7,574 bases of DNA from positions 1 through 7,574 of the forward strand of contig CALEGL010000040.1 in NCBI GenBank assembly GCA_937876495.1. Reading direction: 5' to 3'. Position numbers and translations under genes: made by a program. Numbering within the stretch: the stretch's first letter is position 1; every line of letters starts with the position of its first letter. The DNA comes from an uncultured Bifidobacterium sp. (GTDB lineage Bacteria; Actinomycetota; Actinomycetes; Actinomycetales; Bifidobacteriaceae). Positions 1 to 5,718 of the stretch are shown piece by piece. The notes beneath the pieces were generated by a model that searched no databases, had not been told where the DNA came from, and saw only the letters and a list, made by a program, of their open reading frames with translations.

Positions 1-484
1 TCAGCCCCACGCCGAGCGCCAGAGGAATGCCGAACAGCAGCTTCAGCGCGATGGCTCCGCCGATGACCTCGGCGATGTCGGTGGCCATGATGGCCAGCTC
101 CGTGCTGATCCACAGGACGATGCCGAGCCTCCTGCCGGTATGGGCACGCGTCGCCTGGGCGAGGTCGAGGCCGGTGACGATGCCGAGCTTGGCGGCCATG
201 TACTGCAGCATCATGGCGATGAGGCTGGAGAGCAGGATGACGGACATGAGCAGATAGCCGTACCGGGCGCCGCCGCCGATGGAGGTGATCCAGTTGCCGG
301 GGTCCATGTATCCCACGGCGACGAGGGCGCCAGGGCCGGAGAAGGCGGCCAGGTTGCGCCAGAATCCGTGCCGCGCGGTGGGCACGTGGATCGTGGAGTT
401 GATCTCCTCCAGCGACAGCCCGTTGGCCGTCGTGATCAGCGGCTTGCGCTTCCTCGCGGGATACTTCATCCGGGCTCCGGTCAT
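1..484 (-). CDS. mntH: NRAMP-family Mn2+/divalent metal transporter, N-terminal part (3' end outside window)
   Basis: Proton-coupled importer of Mn2+ and related divalent metals in the cytoplasmic membrane. The visible 161 residues read from the minus strand as a short basic cytoplasmic N-terminus ([10 protein letters not shown]), then TM1 with the family hallmark GYMDPGNW (DPGN at residues 61-64; in NRAMP proteins this Asp and Asn bind the metal), TM2 (about 77-97), and the conserved TM3 stretch ending [14 protein letters not shown] (about 134-147). The frame is open to the window edge, so roughly two thirds of the protein is missing. The start is uncertain. ATG 484 is preceded by GGAAGG at a workable distance, but in-frame ATGs also lie at 469, 505, 514 and 544, and the frame stays open to a stop at 590-592. 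The family identification is secure. Metal specificity (Mn versus Fe) is inferred from bacterial homologues. Confidence 0.93.
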   Translation of the reverse strand, partial: MTGARMKYPARKRKPLITTANGLSLEEINSTIHVPTARHGFWRNLAAFSGPGALVAVGYMDPGNWITSIGGGARYGYLLMSVILLSSLIAMMLQYMAAKLGIVTGLDLAQATRAHTGRRLGIVLWISTELAIMATDIAEVIGGAIALKLLFGIPLALGVGL

Positions 485-583
485 GATGCCTTCCGACTCT
501 TCCATTCCATCCATCTCCGTCGTCGTCTCGCCTCTGCCTGCCATCCCTCGTCCGGCGTCCACGGGACCCAACGTCGATGGGGC

Positions 584-597
584 GAACTTTCATGTTC
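584..597. promoter_or_regulatory. Inverted repeat GAAC-N6-GTTC upstream of mntH, possible operator
   Basis: The half-sites GAAC and GTTC are separated by TTTCAT and lie in the AT-richer part of the divergent region, 100 bp upstream of mntH ATG 484. The actinobacterial LexA box has the same half-sites but a 4-nt spacer, so this is not a canonical LexA site. A metal-responsive regulator would make biological sense for mntH, but the site does not match a DtxR/MntR consensus that I know. Four-base arms can occur by chance. Confidence 0.2.
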
Positions 598-702
598 TAG
601 CGGTCGAAGTTTAGTAGGGTCATAAGTCCGACACCCCGTAACATCCGAAACATGGCCCCGCACGCAACGGCCCCCTCGCCGTCCCCGCGGGCACGCCGGC
701 AA

Positions 703-717
703 TCCCCTAGGAGGGGA
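703..717. repeat. Perfect 6-bp inverted repeat, TCCCCT-AGG-AGGGGA
   Basis: The arms at 703-708 and 712-717 are perfectly complementary around a 3-bp centre. The right part contains AGGAGG, a perfect Shine-Dalgarno sequence on the plus strand, but no ATG, GTG or TTG follows at ribosome-binding distance. It is therefore an orphan and not evidence for a gene. It lies about 190 bp upstream of the permease start and could be an operator, a 5' UTR hairpin or chance in GC-rich DNA. Confidence 0.3.
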
Positions 718-886
718 GACCCACACGCATCCGCCCGTCATCCGCGCCATCAGGCGACGACGACGGCATCGTTCCCAGCCCCCTTTCAGCTTCCGTGGAG
801 GGGCATGTCAGAGACGTGCAAGATAACATGGACAGGACACAGTTCGTCATGCCCGACCGCAAAGCCGTGCCGGGAGGCTTCGAGAC

Positions 887-894
887 GGGAAAGG
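887..894 (+). promoter_or_regulatory. Ribosome binding site supporting the permease start at 901
   Basis: GGGAAAGG lies 6 nt before ATG 901. Together with the family-typical protein start MFVLKNAW it decides in favour of this ATG. An in-frame ATG at 805 has an SD-like GGAGGGG almost touching it, and would add 32 hydrophilic residues unlike any FtsX/MacB N-terminus I know. Confidence 0.6.
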
Positions 895-900
895 CACCGC

Positions 901-2361
901 ATGTTCGTTCTCAAGAACGCATGGGCAACACTGACGCGCCATGGATGGCGCACGGGGATCATCGTCGTGACGGCGATGGTCGTCGTCGGCACCACGATCC
1001 TGTCCACGGCCGTCATCTCCGCCGACGACACGGCCACGGGATCGACATACGACTCGCAGGAGCCCACGGCCGTGATCCGGCCTACGGCCGCAACCATGGC
1101 CAAACGCAACGGCGCTGATCCGAACTGGACGAAGAACCATCTGTCGTGGGAGGACTACACCACCTACGCCTCCGCCGTGCAGAAGGCGAACATCAGCTTC
1201 TCGTACACCTTCAGCGAGACCGTCCCCGTGCGACAGACCTCGTCGCTCAAAGCGATCGGCGGAGCCTCCGACGCATCAGCCGACAAGACCGGAGGCCAGC
1301 TCACCTGGCGCAGCTTCTACACCCTCCAGGCCGCCCAGGCCAGCGACATCGGCCGGTTCCGGCTCGTCTCCGGCAAGCATCTGAACTACACCGGCACCGA
1401 CAAATCCAGCGTGCTGATCTCGAAGGCCCTGGCAAAGAAGAACGGCCTCAAGGTCGGCGACACCATCAAGGTCGCCAATCCCACGAACGCATCCAAGACC
1501 TACACCCTCAAGATCCGCGGCATCTACGAATACGTCTCCACGGCCGCGGCCGGCAAAGGCAGCGACGCCAAACTCGCCAAGGACAACCGCGACAACGCGA
1601 TCTACACGGCCTACTACACCTTCGCCATCAACGGACTGGACACCTCAAGCGGCAAGGGCTGGGCGATCCCCGACCTCAACATCACCTTCAAGCTCACCAG
1701 CCTCAAGGCCTACAACAAGTTCGTCAAGACGGTGAAGAAGGCCAAGCTGCCGTCGAAGTACGAGGTGTCCTCACCGTCGCTGACGGCCTATGAGGAGAAG
1801 ATTGCGCCCCTGACGTCGCTGGCGAACGTGCTGCGCGTGCTGCGGATCGTCGTCTGGGCGGCCGGCGGCGTCCTCCTGGTCGTCCTCGTGGTTCTGGGAC
1901 TGCGGCGTCGACGGAACGAGATCGGCGTCGCCATGGTCGTCGGCGCGTCTCGCGGCCGCATCGCCTGGCAGTTCATGATCGAGGTTCTGCTGCCCACTCT
2001 CGTCGGTCTGACGCTGGGGATGTTCGCCGGAGGCTTCGGCTCCGGTCCCCTCGGTCACGCACTGACGGGGAACTCCACTCCGGTGGGAGCCAGACTGGTG
2101 TGGAGCATGATCGGCTATGGATTCGCGGCCTGCCTGGCGCTGTCGTTCATCGCCATGGGCCGGGTGGTGGCTTTCCGCAAGGCGGGGCTGTTCGTCACGG
2201 CATCCGAAGAGGCGCTGCAGCCCGTGGCCTCGGACGAGAACGCGGACATGATCGAAACCGCGGAGACGACAGCGTCGACGACCGGGTCGGGCGGACCGGA
2301 CGCCGGGACCGACGCCGATGACGATGATTCCGACGACGCCGACGGGAAGGACACGCGATGA
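901..2361 (+). CDS. MacB/FtsX-type ABC transporter permease with acidic C-terminal tail
   Basis: Membrane subunit of a type VII (MacB/FtsX-like) ABC system, a class that couples cytoplasmic ATPase events to an extracytoplasmic domain instead of moving substrate through a pore. The 486 residues show a typical start (MFVLKNAWATLTRHGWRT), TM1 (about 18-40), and a large extracytoplasmic MacB-type domain (about 41-305, with the characteristic stretch LISKALAKKNGLKVGDTIKV at 172-191). The C-terminal FtsX core has TM2 (about 313-334), the cytoplasmic loop RRRRNEIGVAMVVGASRGRI (335-354) that normally contacts the ATPase, TM3 (about 358-380) and TM4 (about 398-420). The ~65-residue cytoplasmic tail ends in an Asp-rich run (17 acidic residues between 435 and 486), which is not part of the usual family. 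The gene overlaps the next by 4 nt (ATGA), so the two are translationally coupled. The substrate or partner is unknown. The family call is firm; the role is not. Confidence 0.88.
   Translation: MFVLKNAWATLTRHGWRTGIIVVTAMVVVGTTILSTAVISADDTATGSTYDSQEPTAVIRPTAATMAKRNGADPNWTKNHLSWEDYTTYASAVQKANISFSYTFSETVPVRQTSSLKAIGGASDASADKTGGQLTWRSFYTLQAAQASDIGRFRLVSGKHLNYTGTDKSSVLISKALAKKNGLKVGDTIKVANPTNASKTYTLKIRGIYEYVSTAAAGKGSDAKLAKDNRDNAIYTAYYTFAINGLDTSSGKGWAIPDLNITFKLTSLKAYNKFVKTVKKAKLPSKYEVSSPSLTAYEEKIAPLTSLANVLRVLRIVVWAAGGVLLVVLVVLGLRRRRNEIGVAMVVGASRGRIAWQFMIEVLLPTLVGLTLGMFAGGFGSGPLGHALTGNSTPVGARLVWSMIGYGFAACLALSFIAMGRVVAFRKAGLFVTASEEALQPVASDENADMIETAETTASTTGSGGPDAGTDADDDDSDDADGKDTR
2344..2351 (+). promoter_or_regulatory. 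Ribosome binding site of the ABC-ATPase-like gene, inside the permease gene
   Basis: GGGAAGGA ends 6 nt before ATG 2358 and lies within the last codons of the permease gene. With the ATGA stop/start overlap it fixes the start of the downstream gene and indicates coupled translation at similar stoichiometry. Confidence 0.65.
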
Positions 2362-3725
2362 GCGACACGGAGAAGAACGGCACCGGGAAAAGCGCCCACG
2401 ACAAGGACGATGATTCGTCGAAGGAACCCTCCCAGGACGGATTCCGGAACAAAGGCGAGGACAAGACCGAGATGACGTTCCGAATCGTCTTCGAGGACGA
2501 CGATGACGTCATGGACACGTCGGCCGCCCCGGAAGGCACGACCGACGCTGACACCGGAACCGATGCCGTTGACGCCGCCGCAGGAGACGACGTCTCCGAC
2601 GACGAGGCGGAAAGCGGCAACGACGCCGTCAGCGCGTCAGCAGGCACTGCCGCCGGCGAGACGCGGACCACCGATTCCATGACGGACTCCGGCGATGGCG
2701 GCGACTCTGCCACGGAAGATTCCGCCACGGAATCCCCTGATGGGGAACGCAACAACCCTGCAGAAACCGCTGTAGCGGCGGCCACTCCGACGGTCGCATC
2801 GCGGCAGGATTCCGCGGAAGCCGAAGAGAATACCCCGACGACCTCCGGAATCTCCGAAGCCTCGTCGGCCGGTGCCACATCACAGGCCGACGAGGAGACC
2901 GAAGCCACCGAAATCGTCGACCATGAGATCCGCGCCGAGCGCCGGAGGATGCCCGCCGAGGACGACATCCTGCTGCGCTCCTACCCCACCTTCGCCCTGC
3001 ACGGAGCCACCGTCGTGAACCGGAAGACCGGCAGACGCCCTCTGGACGAAGTGAGCCTGTCGTTCTACGCAGGCACGGTGTACGGCGTGACCGCGGAGGA
3101 CGAGGACCCGGAACAGCGCCGGGACTTTCTGGCCCTCGCCAGCGGTCTCATCAGGCCAGCCGAAGGCTCGGTGACCTCCCGCAGCGCCGATCTGCTCGAA
3201 CTTGACGCAGCCGAGACGCGAGGCCACCGCATCGGCGTCGTCCCGCAGGATTTCGACCTTCGTGATGACCTGACCGCCGTGGACAACATCGTCTACGCCA
3301 TGGACGCCTCCAACCGCACCTTTCTCAAGCCCAAGCCGGCGCTTGCCCGCGAGCTGCTCGGCCAGGTGGGGTTCGGGAAGGGTGCGAAGGACTCCGAAGA
3401 CACGCCCGACGACGGCACCAGCACGCCCACTGACGAGACGGGCGCCGATGCAGCCCCCATCACCGCGGCCGATCCGATGACGGTCCCCGTCCGCTCACTT
3501 GCGCCGCTGGACCGCAGGCTGGCCTCCATCGCCCGGGCCATCAGCTGCGAGGCCGAGGTGCTCGTCCTGGACGAACCCACCCACGGGCTGGATGACGACG
3601 AAGCCTCGACCGTGCTGTCCATCCTCGCGAATCTGGCGCATGGCGATCCCAGGCGCTGCATCCTCGTCGTCTCCTCGAAGGACGACGTCCTGGACCGCAC
3701 CGAGCAGGTCGTCGAGCTGTCCTGA
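2358..3725 (+). CDS. Degenerate ABC ATPase-like protein with long acidic disordered N-terminus
   Basis: The 455-residue protein has two halves. Residues 1-195 are low complexity, rich in Asp, Glu, Ala, Ser, Thr and Gly, and look disordered: I count 52 acidic against 11 basic residues in the first 190. Residues ~210-455 follow the ABC nucleotide-binding domain plan: strands before Walker A (FALHGATVVNRKTGRRPLDE), ASGLIRPAEGSV (261-272) matching the segment after Walker A, a Q-loop (VVPQ, Q297), Walker B with catalytic Glu (VLVLDEP, D405/E406) and a D-loop (GLDDD). Key sites are lost. Where GxxGxGKS/T belongs there is PEQRRD (251-256). The signature LSGGQ reads LAPLD (381-385). The H-loop His is replaced by Ser (VVSSK, S440). 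An acidic insertion (about 340-376) splits the helical domain. It is the partner of the permease by overlap and family pairing. ATP hydrolysis is doubtful; a scaffold or regulatory role is inference. Confidence 0.82.
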   Translation: MSDTEKNGTGKSAHDKDDDSSKEPSQDGFRNKGEDKTEMTFRIVFEDDDDVMDTSAAPEGTTDADTGTDAVDAAAGDDVSDDEAESGNDAVSASAGTAAGETRTTDSMTDSGDGGDSATEDSATESPDGERNNPAETAVAAATPTVASRQDSAEAEENTPTTSGISEASSAGATSQADEETEATEIVDHEIRAERRRMPAEDDILLRSYPTFALHGATVVNRKTGRRPLDEVSLSFYAGTVYGVTAEDEDPEQRRDFLALASGLIRPAEGSVTSRSADLLELDAAETRGHRIGVVPQDFDLRDDLTAVDNIVYAMDASNRTFLKPKPALARELLGQVGFGKGAKDSEDTPDDGTSTPTDETGADAAPITAADPMTVPVRSLAPLDRRLASIARAISCEAEVLVLDEPTHGLDDDEASTVLSILANLAHGDPRRCILVVSSKDDVLDRTEQVVELS

Positions 3726-3737
3726 GGCCGTCTCCGA

Positions 3738-3763
3738 AGCCGCTGCGACCGGGCGACGCGGCT
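3738..3763. terminator. Possible shared hairpin between the convergent ABC and HD genes
   Basis: AGCCGC (3738-3743) pairs with GCGGCT (3758-3763) around a 14-nt loop in the 36-bp gap between two converging genes, and overlaps the HD-gene stop codon. There is no U-run on either strand, so it is at best a weak or factor-assisted bidirectional terminator. Confidence 0.3.
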
Positions 3764-4502
3764 ACCGGTTCAGCGTCATGTCGTAGCGGCGCGCCATGGC
3801 GTCGACGTCGGGTTCGCCGTACGCCGCCACCAGATCCAGCCACTGACGACGGTTGTCCTCGCCGAAGCGCGCGGCCTTGCGCGCATACGCCTCGGCCGTG
3901 AGGAAGCGCGGCGGAACCGACTTGCTGTGATACTTGTCGGCCACCATGACGGTCTCCTGCTCGAGGTTCACCGGCACGTAGTCGGCGGGCGGCAGAGCGA
4001 GACCCTGAGCCTCGACGCGCTCCTTCGTCAGCCCCACGCCCGTATGGTTGCGCGCGAACTCGGCGACGGACTCGTCCACGCCCTGTTCGAGCAGGTACTC
4101 GTAGCCCAGCAGCCCATGGCGGATGTAGCGCGGACCATCGAATCGCAGCTGTTCGCCGTCGGAACCATCCGAGGCGAGGACGCGATACGTGCCGATGTCA
4201 TGGAGCAGACCGCCGATGACGACGAGATGCTCATCGATGAGCCGGGGAGGAATCGTGCCTCCCGTGACGCCTCCGGTCGGAGGGACGAGGAACCTGCTCT
4301 CCGGACGCCCTCCCCGTTCCGGGGCGTCGTCGGGAAGCGTGCAGCGTCTCATGAACAGGGCGTTGCGCCGACGAGCCAGCTGACGGGCGAGGGTGGCGAC
4401 GATGACGCAATGGGTGTGGATGAGGTCCCAGGCGGCCTGGGAGGGGCAGATGCGGCGATGCAGCTCGTCCACCTGGTCGACGGTGGGGATGATTCCGGTC
4501 AT
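3762..4502 (-). CDS. HD-domain phosphohydrolase-like protein
   Basis: A 246-residue cytoplasmic protein of the HD superfamily, metal-dependent phosphohydrolases acting on nucleotides or other phosphate esters. The ligand pattern is visible in order: His in LIHTHCVIVATLA (H31, alternatively H29), the HD pair in GGLLHDIG (H101-D102), H129 in IRHGLLGYEYL, H153 in RNHTGVGL, and Asp in VADKYHSK (D189). All expected ligands appear intact, so it is probably active. The H31-to-HD spacing is long because of a Pro/Gly/Arg-rich insertion (about 55-88) that is probably a flexible loop. There is no signal peptide or membrane segment. The start at 4502 has no proper SD. TAGAAT 7 nt upstream suggests a leaderless transcript. 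It converges with the ABC pair and is separated from the amidotransferase by a terminator, so it is probably monocistronic. The substrate cannot be told from sequence. Confidence 0.85.
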   Translation of the reverse strand: MTGIIPTVDQVDELHRRICPSQAAWDLIHTHCVIVATLARQLARRRNALFMRRCTLPDDAPERGGRPESRFLVPPTGGVTGGTIPPRLIDEHLVVIGGLLHDIGTYRVLASDGSDGEQLRFDGPRYIRHGLLGYEYLLEQGVDESVAEFARNHTGVGLTKERVEAQGLALPPADYVPVNLEQETVMVADKYHSKSVPPRFLTAEAYARKAARFGEDNRRQWLDLVAAYGEPDVDAMARRYDMTLNR

Positions 4503-4508
4503 GCCCCC

Positions 4509-4514
4509 ATTCTA
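4509..4514 (-). promoter_or_regulatory. -10 element TAGAAT, likely leaderless promoter of the HD gene
   Basis: Read on the minus strand, TAGAAT (5 of 6 matches to TATAAT) is followed by GGGGGC and then ATG. That places the expected transcription start on or next to the A of the start codon. This TANNNT-N6-ATG geometry is typical of leaderless genes in actinobacteria. The region 17 nt upstream (GGTTCC) is a poor -35, which is common for such promoters. Confidence 0.5.
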
Positions 4515-4540
4515 GGAACGGAAACGGGACGGGAACCGGC

Positions 4541-4566
4541 CATCGGAAAAACGGCATCGGAAAAAC
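4541..4566. repeat. Two 12-bp direct repeats, CATCGGAAAAAC
   Basis: Identical 12-mers occupy 4541-4552 and 4555-4566, offset by 14 bp. The second copy forms one arm and loop of the terminator hairpin, and the first copy supplies the U-run on the minus strand. The duplication may have built the terminator, or left a second, alternative pairing register. Confidence 0.6.
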
Positions 4567-4574
4567 CGACGCCG
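4547..4574 (-). terminator. Rho-independent terminator downstream of the class II amidotransferase gene
   Basis: On the minus strand the RNA reads CGGCGUCGG, a 5-nt U loop, CCGAUGCCG, then UUUUU. The 9-bp stem has one G-U pair, and the U-run follows it directly. It lies about 115 nt after the amidotransferase stop and 45 nt before the HD start, so it separates those two minus-strand genes. Confidence 0.65.
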
Positions 4575-4689
4575 GACGAGAAACAGACGCGGTGAAGGAA
4601 AATCGCACGGCAACTGCTCCGGAACGGGAACTGCCGACAACCGGAAAGACCCGAAAACCGGAAGAACCCGGAAACCAAGCCGTCACCCT

Positions 4690-5556
4690 CTACAGCGCCC
4701 GCACGTGGAAACGGCCCGTGCGGTTCGAGGCGACGAGCATATGGTCGTTCTCCAGCTCGCGCCAGCCCTCCTCCTCCGGCTGCGGGAATCCGGAGCTCGC
4801 CACCACGACGCCGGCCCGCTCGCCCTCGTCGACGATGGGCCTGTAGCGCACCACGCGGTAGTCGAGGACCTGGTCGCCACGCCCATAGGAGTCATAGAGT
4901 TCAACGATCCTTTCGGGGTTCTCATGGCGTCCGGAGGCCCGAAGCATGATGAGCTGGTCATGGCTGAGCAGCATGCAGTTGTAGCTGGACTTCGGATACG
5001 TCCGTCGCAGTTCGCGCACCGCCTGCGCGACGGCCTCATCAAGCGCAAAGCCGAATCCGACGTATTCGAGGACCACGGCGAAGAAGACGGCCGAATCGCT
5101 TTTGCCACCGGTGGACAGCAGCACGGAGCGGTCCACGGGATAGTCGCGGTTGGTGACGATGTTGCGATCCTCGTCATCGGAGATGTCGCCGTTGTGCATG
5201 AAGCTCAGACCGCTGGTCGCGAAGGGCTGCTGGTTCTCGAGGATAAGCGGTAGATGGGAGCTTGCCAGCCGAAGATGCCAAAGGGCGGATCGGGCGGGGA
5301 CGTCGGAAAGACCGGCGAAGGCGGGATCATCCACGGCGGCATCGGTGGAGCGGTACAGCCGTTCCTCCGTTTCGGGAGCGGCCTCGCCGCCGTCACGTCG
5401 ACCCGGCGCGCGGCGAGGCGCGGCCAGCATGGACACGCCCCAGCCGTCATTGTGGATCTCGCCCATGTCATGGAACTCCCCGGCGACACGTTCGCCGAGG
5501 ACCTCCCTGAGACTGAGATTGCGCCCGTCGGTGGCATATCCGAGAAGTCTGCACAT
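4690..5556 (-). CDS. Class II (Ntn-type) glutamine amidotransferase, YafJ/EgtC-like
   Basis: A 288-residue stand-alone glutaminase-fold protein. The protein starts MCRLLGYA, so after Met removal Cys2 becomes the N-terminal nucleophile; this decides the start at 5556 over upstream in-frame codons (open to 5679). Other hallmarks are HNDGWG (35-40), HLRLASS (94-100, with the glutamine-binding Arg), ENQQPF (107-112), and MHNGDI (120-125, with the oxyanion-hole Asn/Gly). Family members hydrolyse glutamine or a gamma-glutamyl amide and pass on ammonia or cleave the amide. YafJ-type proteins have no assigned partner, while EgtC acts in ergothioneine synthesis. No egt or synthetase gene lies here, so the substrate is unknown. 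An Arg/Gly/Glu-rich loop (about 47-65) is probably disordered. The SD is weak; TACAGT 8 nt before the ATG could be a -10 of a near-leaderless transcript. A terminator follows, so it is probably its own unit. Confidence 0.9.
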   Translation of the reverse strand: MCRLLGYATDGRNLSLREVLGERVAGEFHDMGEIHNDGWGVSMLAAPRRAPGRRDGGEAAPETEERLYRSTDAAVDDPAFAGLSDVPARSALWHLRLASSHLPLILENQQPFATSGLSFMHNGDISDDEDRNIVTNRDYPVDRSVLLSTGGKSDSAVFFAVVLEYVGFGFALDEAVAQAVRELRRTYPKSSYNCMLLSHDQLIMLRASGRHENPERIVELYDSYGRGDQVLDYRVVRYRPIVDEGERAGVVVASSGFPQPEEEGWRELENDHMLVASNRTGRFHVRAL

Positions 5557-5564
5557 ACCGACCC

Positions 5565-5570
5565 ACTGTA
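5565..5570 (-). promoter_or_regulatory. Possible -10 element TACAGT before the amidotransferase start
   Basis: TACAGT on the minus strand matches TANNNT and ends 8 nt before ATG 5556. No -35 is recognisable. It is the only reasonable -10 near the start and fits the missing strong SD, but such a degenerate hexamer is weak evidence. Confidence 0.25.
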
Positions 5571-5659
5571 TCGCCCATTCACGCGGCCCGGAGCGAACGG
5601 GGGCACGGCGGATGACATCAGGAAAAACGGGGTGCCGTCCGAGGGTTCCTTTCAGGGCC

Positions 5660-5677
5660 GGATGCGGGAATGCATCC
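5660..5677. repeat. Inverted repeat GGATGC-N6-GCATCC between kup and the amidotransferase gene
   Basis: Perfect 6-bp arms (5660-5665 and 5672-5677) around a 6-nt loop, about 40 nt after the kup stop on the minus strand. A U-run (UUUUU, at 5621-5625) occurs only some 35 nt further on, not directly after the stem. A role in ending or protecting the kup transcript is therefore possible but not shown. Confidence 0.35.
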
Positions 5678-5718
5678 ACGACGAATCGAACGCCGCGGAT
5701 GCAACGGGACGACGGCCG

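Larger units (their letters stand above)
485..900. other. Divergent intergenic region between mntH and the ABC permease gene
   Basis: About 400 bp with no credible gene. The frames that are open here encode Arg/Pro-rich or His-rich sequences typical of random high-GC translation. The region must hold the promoters for both divergent genes. The most AT-rich part, about 584-640, is the best place for the mntH promoter: on the minus strand it holds TAAACT (a TANNNT -10-like element) and TTATGA, but I find no good -35. No strong promoter for the permease gene stands out. GATAAC at 822-827 resembles a -10 but lacks a -35 at proper spacing. Two short inverted repeats (584-597 and 703-717) are listed separately. 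Confidence 0.5.

Noticed and set aside
584..597. LexA/SOS box
   Set aside because: Half-sites match but the spacer is 6 nt, not the 4 nt of the actinobacterial LexA box, and mntH is not an SOS gene.
703..717. Perfect Shine-Dalgarno AGGAGG as sign of a small gene
   Set aside because: No ATG, GTG or TTG follows at 5-12 nt, so there is no gene to translate.
481..750. Open frame of 89 residues on the minus strand ending in ATGA overlap with mntH ATG 484
   Set aside because: Arg/Pro-rich composition typical of random high-GC translation, no RBS-start pairing that convinces, and it covers the AT-rich promoter region. The 4-nt overlap is probably chance.
652..900. N-terminal extension of the permease from ATG 652 or 805
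   Set aside because: The added residues are Pro/Arg/His/Ser-rich and unlike the family. The protein start MFVLKNAW with GGGAAAGG 6 nt upstream fits ATG 901.
2195..2968. Long Ser/Ala-rich open frame antisense to the acidic domain
   Set aside because: It mirrors GAC/GAG/GCC-rich codons of the acidic region on the other strand and has no RBS or recognisable domain.
4515..4689. CRISPR array from the CCGGAA repeats
   Set aside because: Repeats are only 6-12 bp, irregularly spaced, and no cas gene is near.
5557..5679. N-terminal extension of the amidotransferase upstream of MCRLLGYA
   Set aside because: Class II amidotransferases need Cys directly after the initiator Met. The extension would bury the nucleophile.
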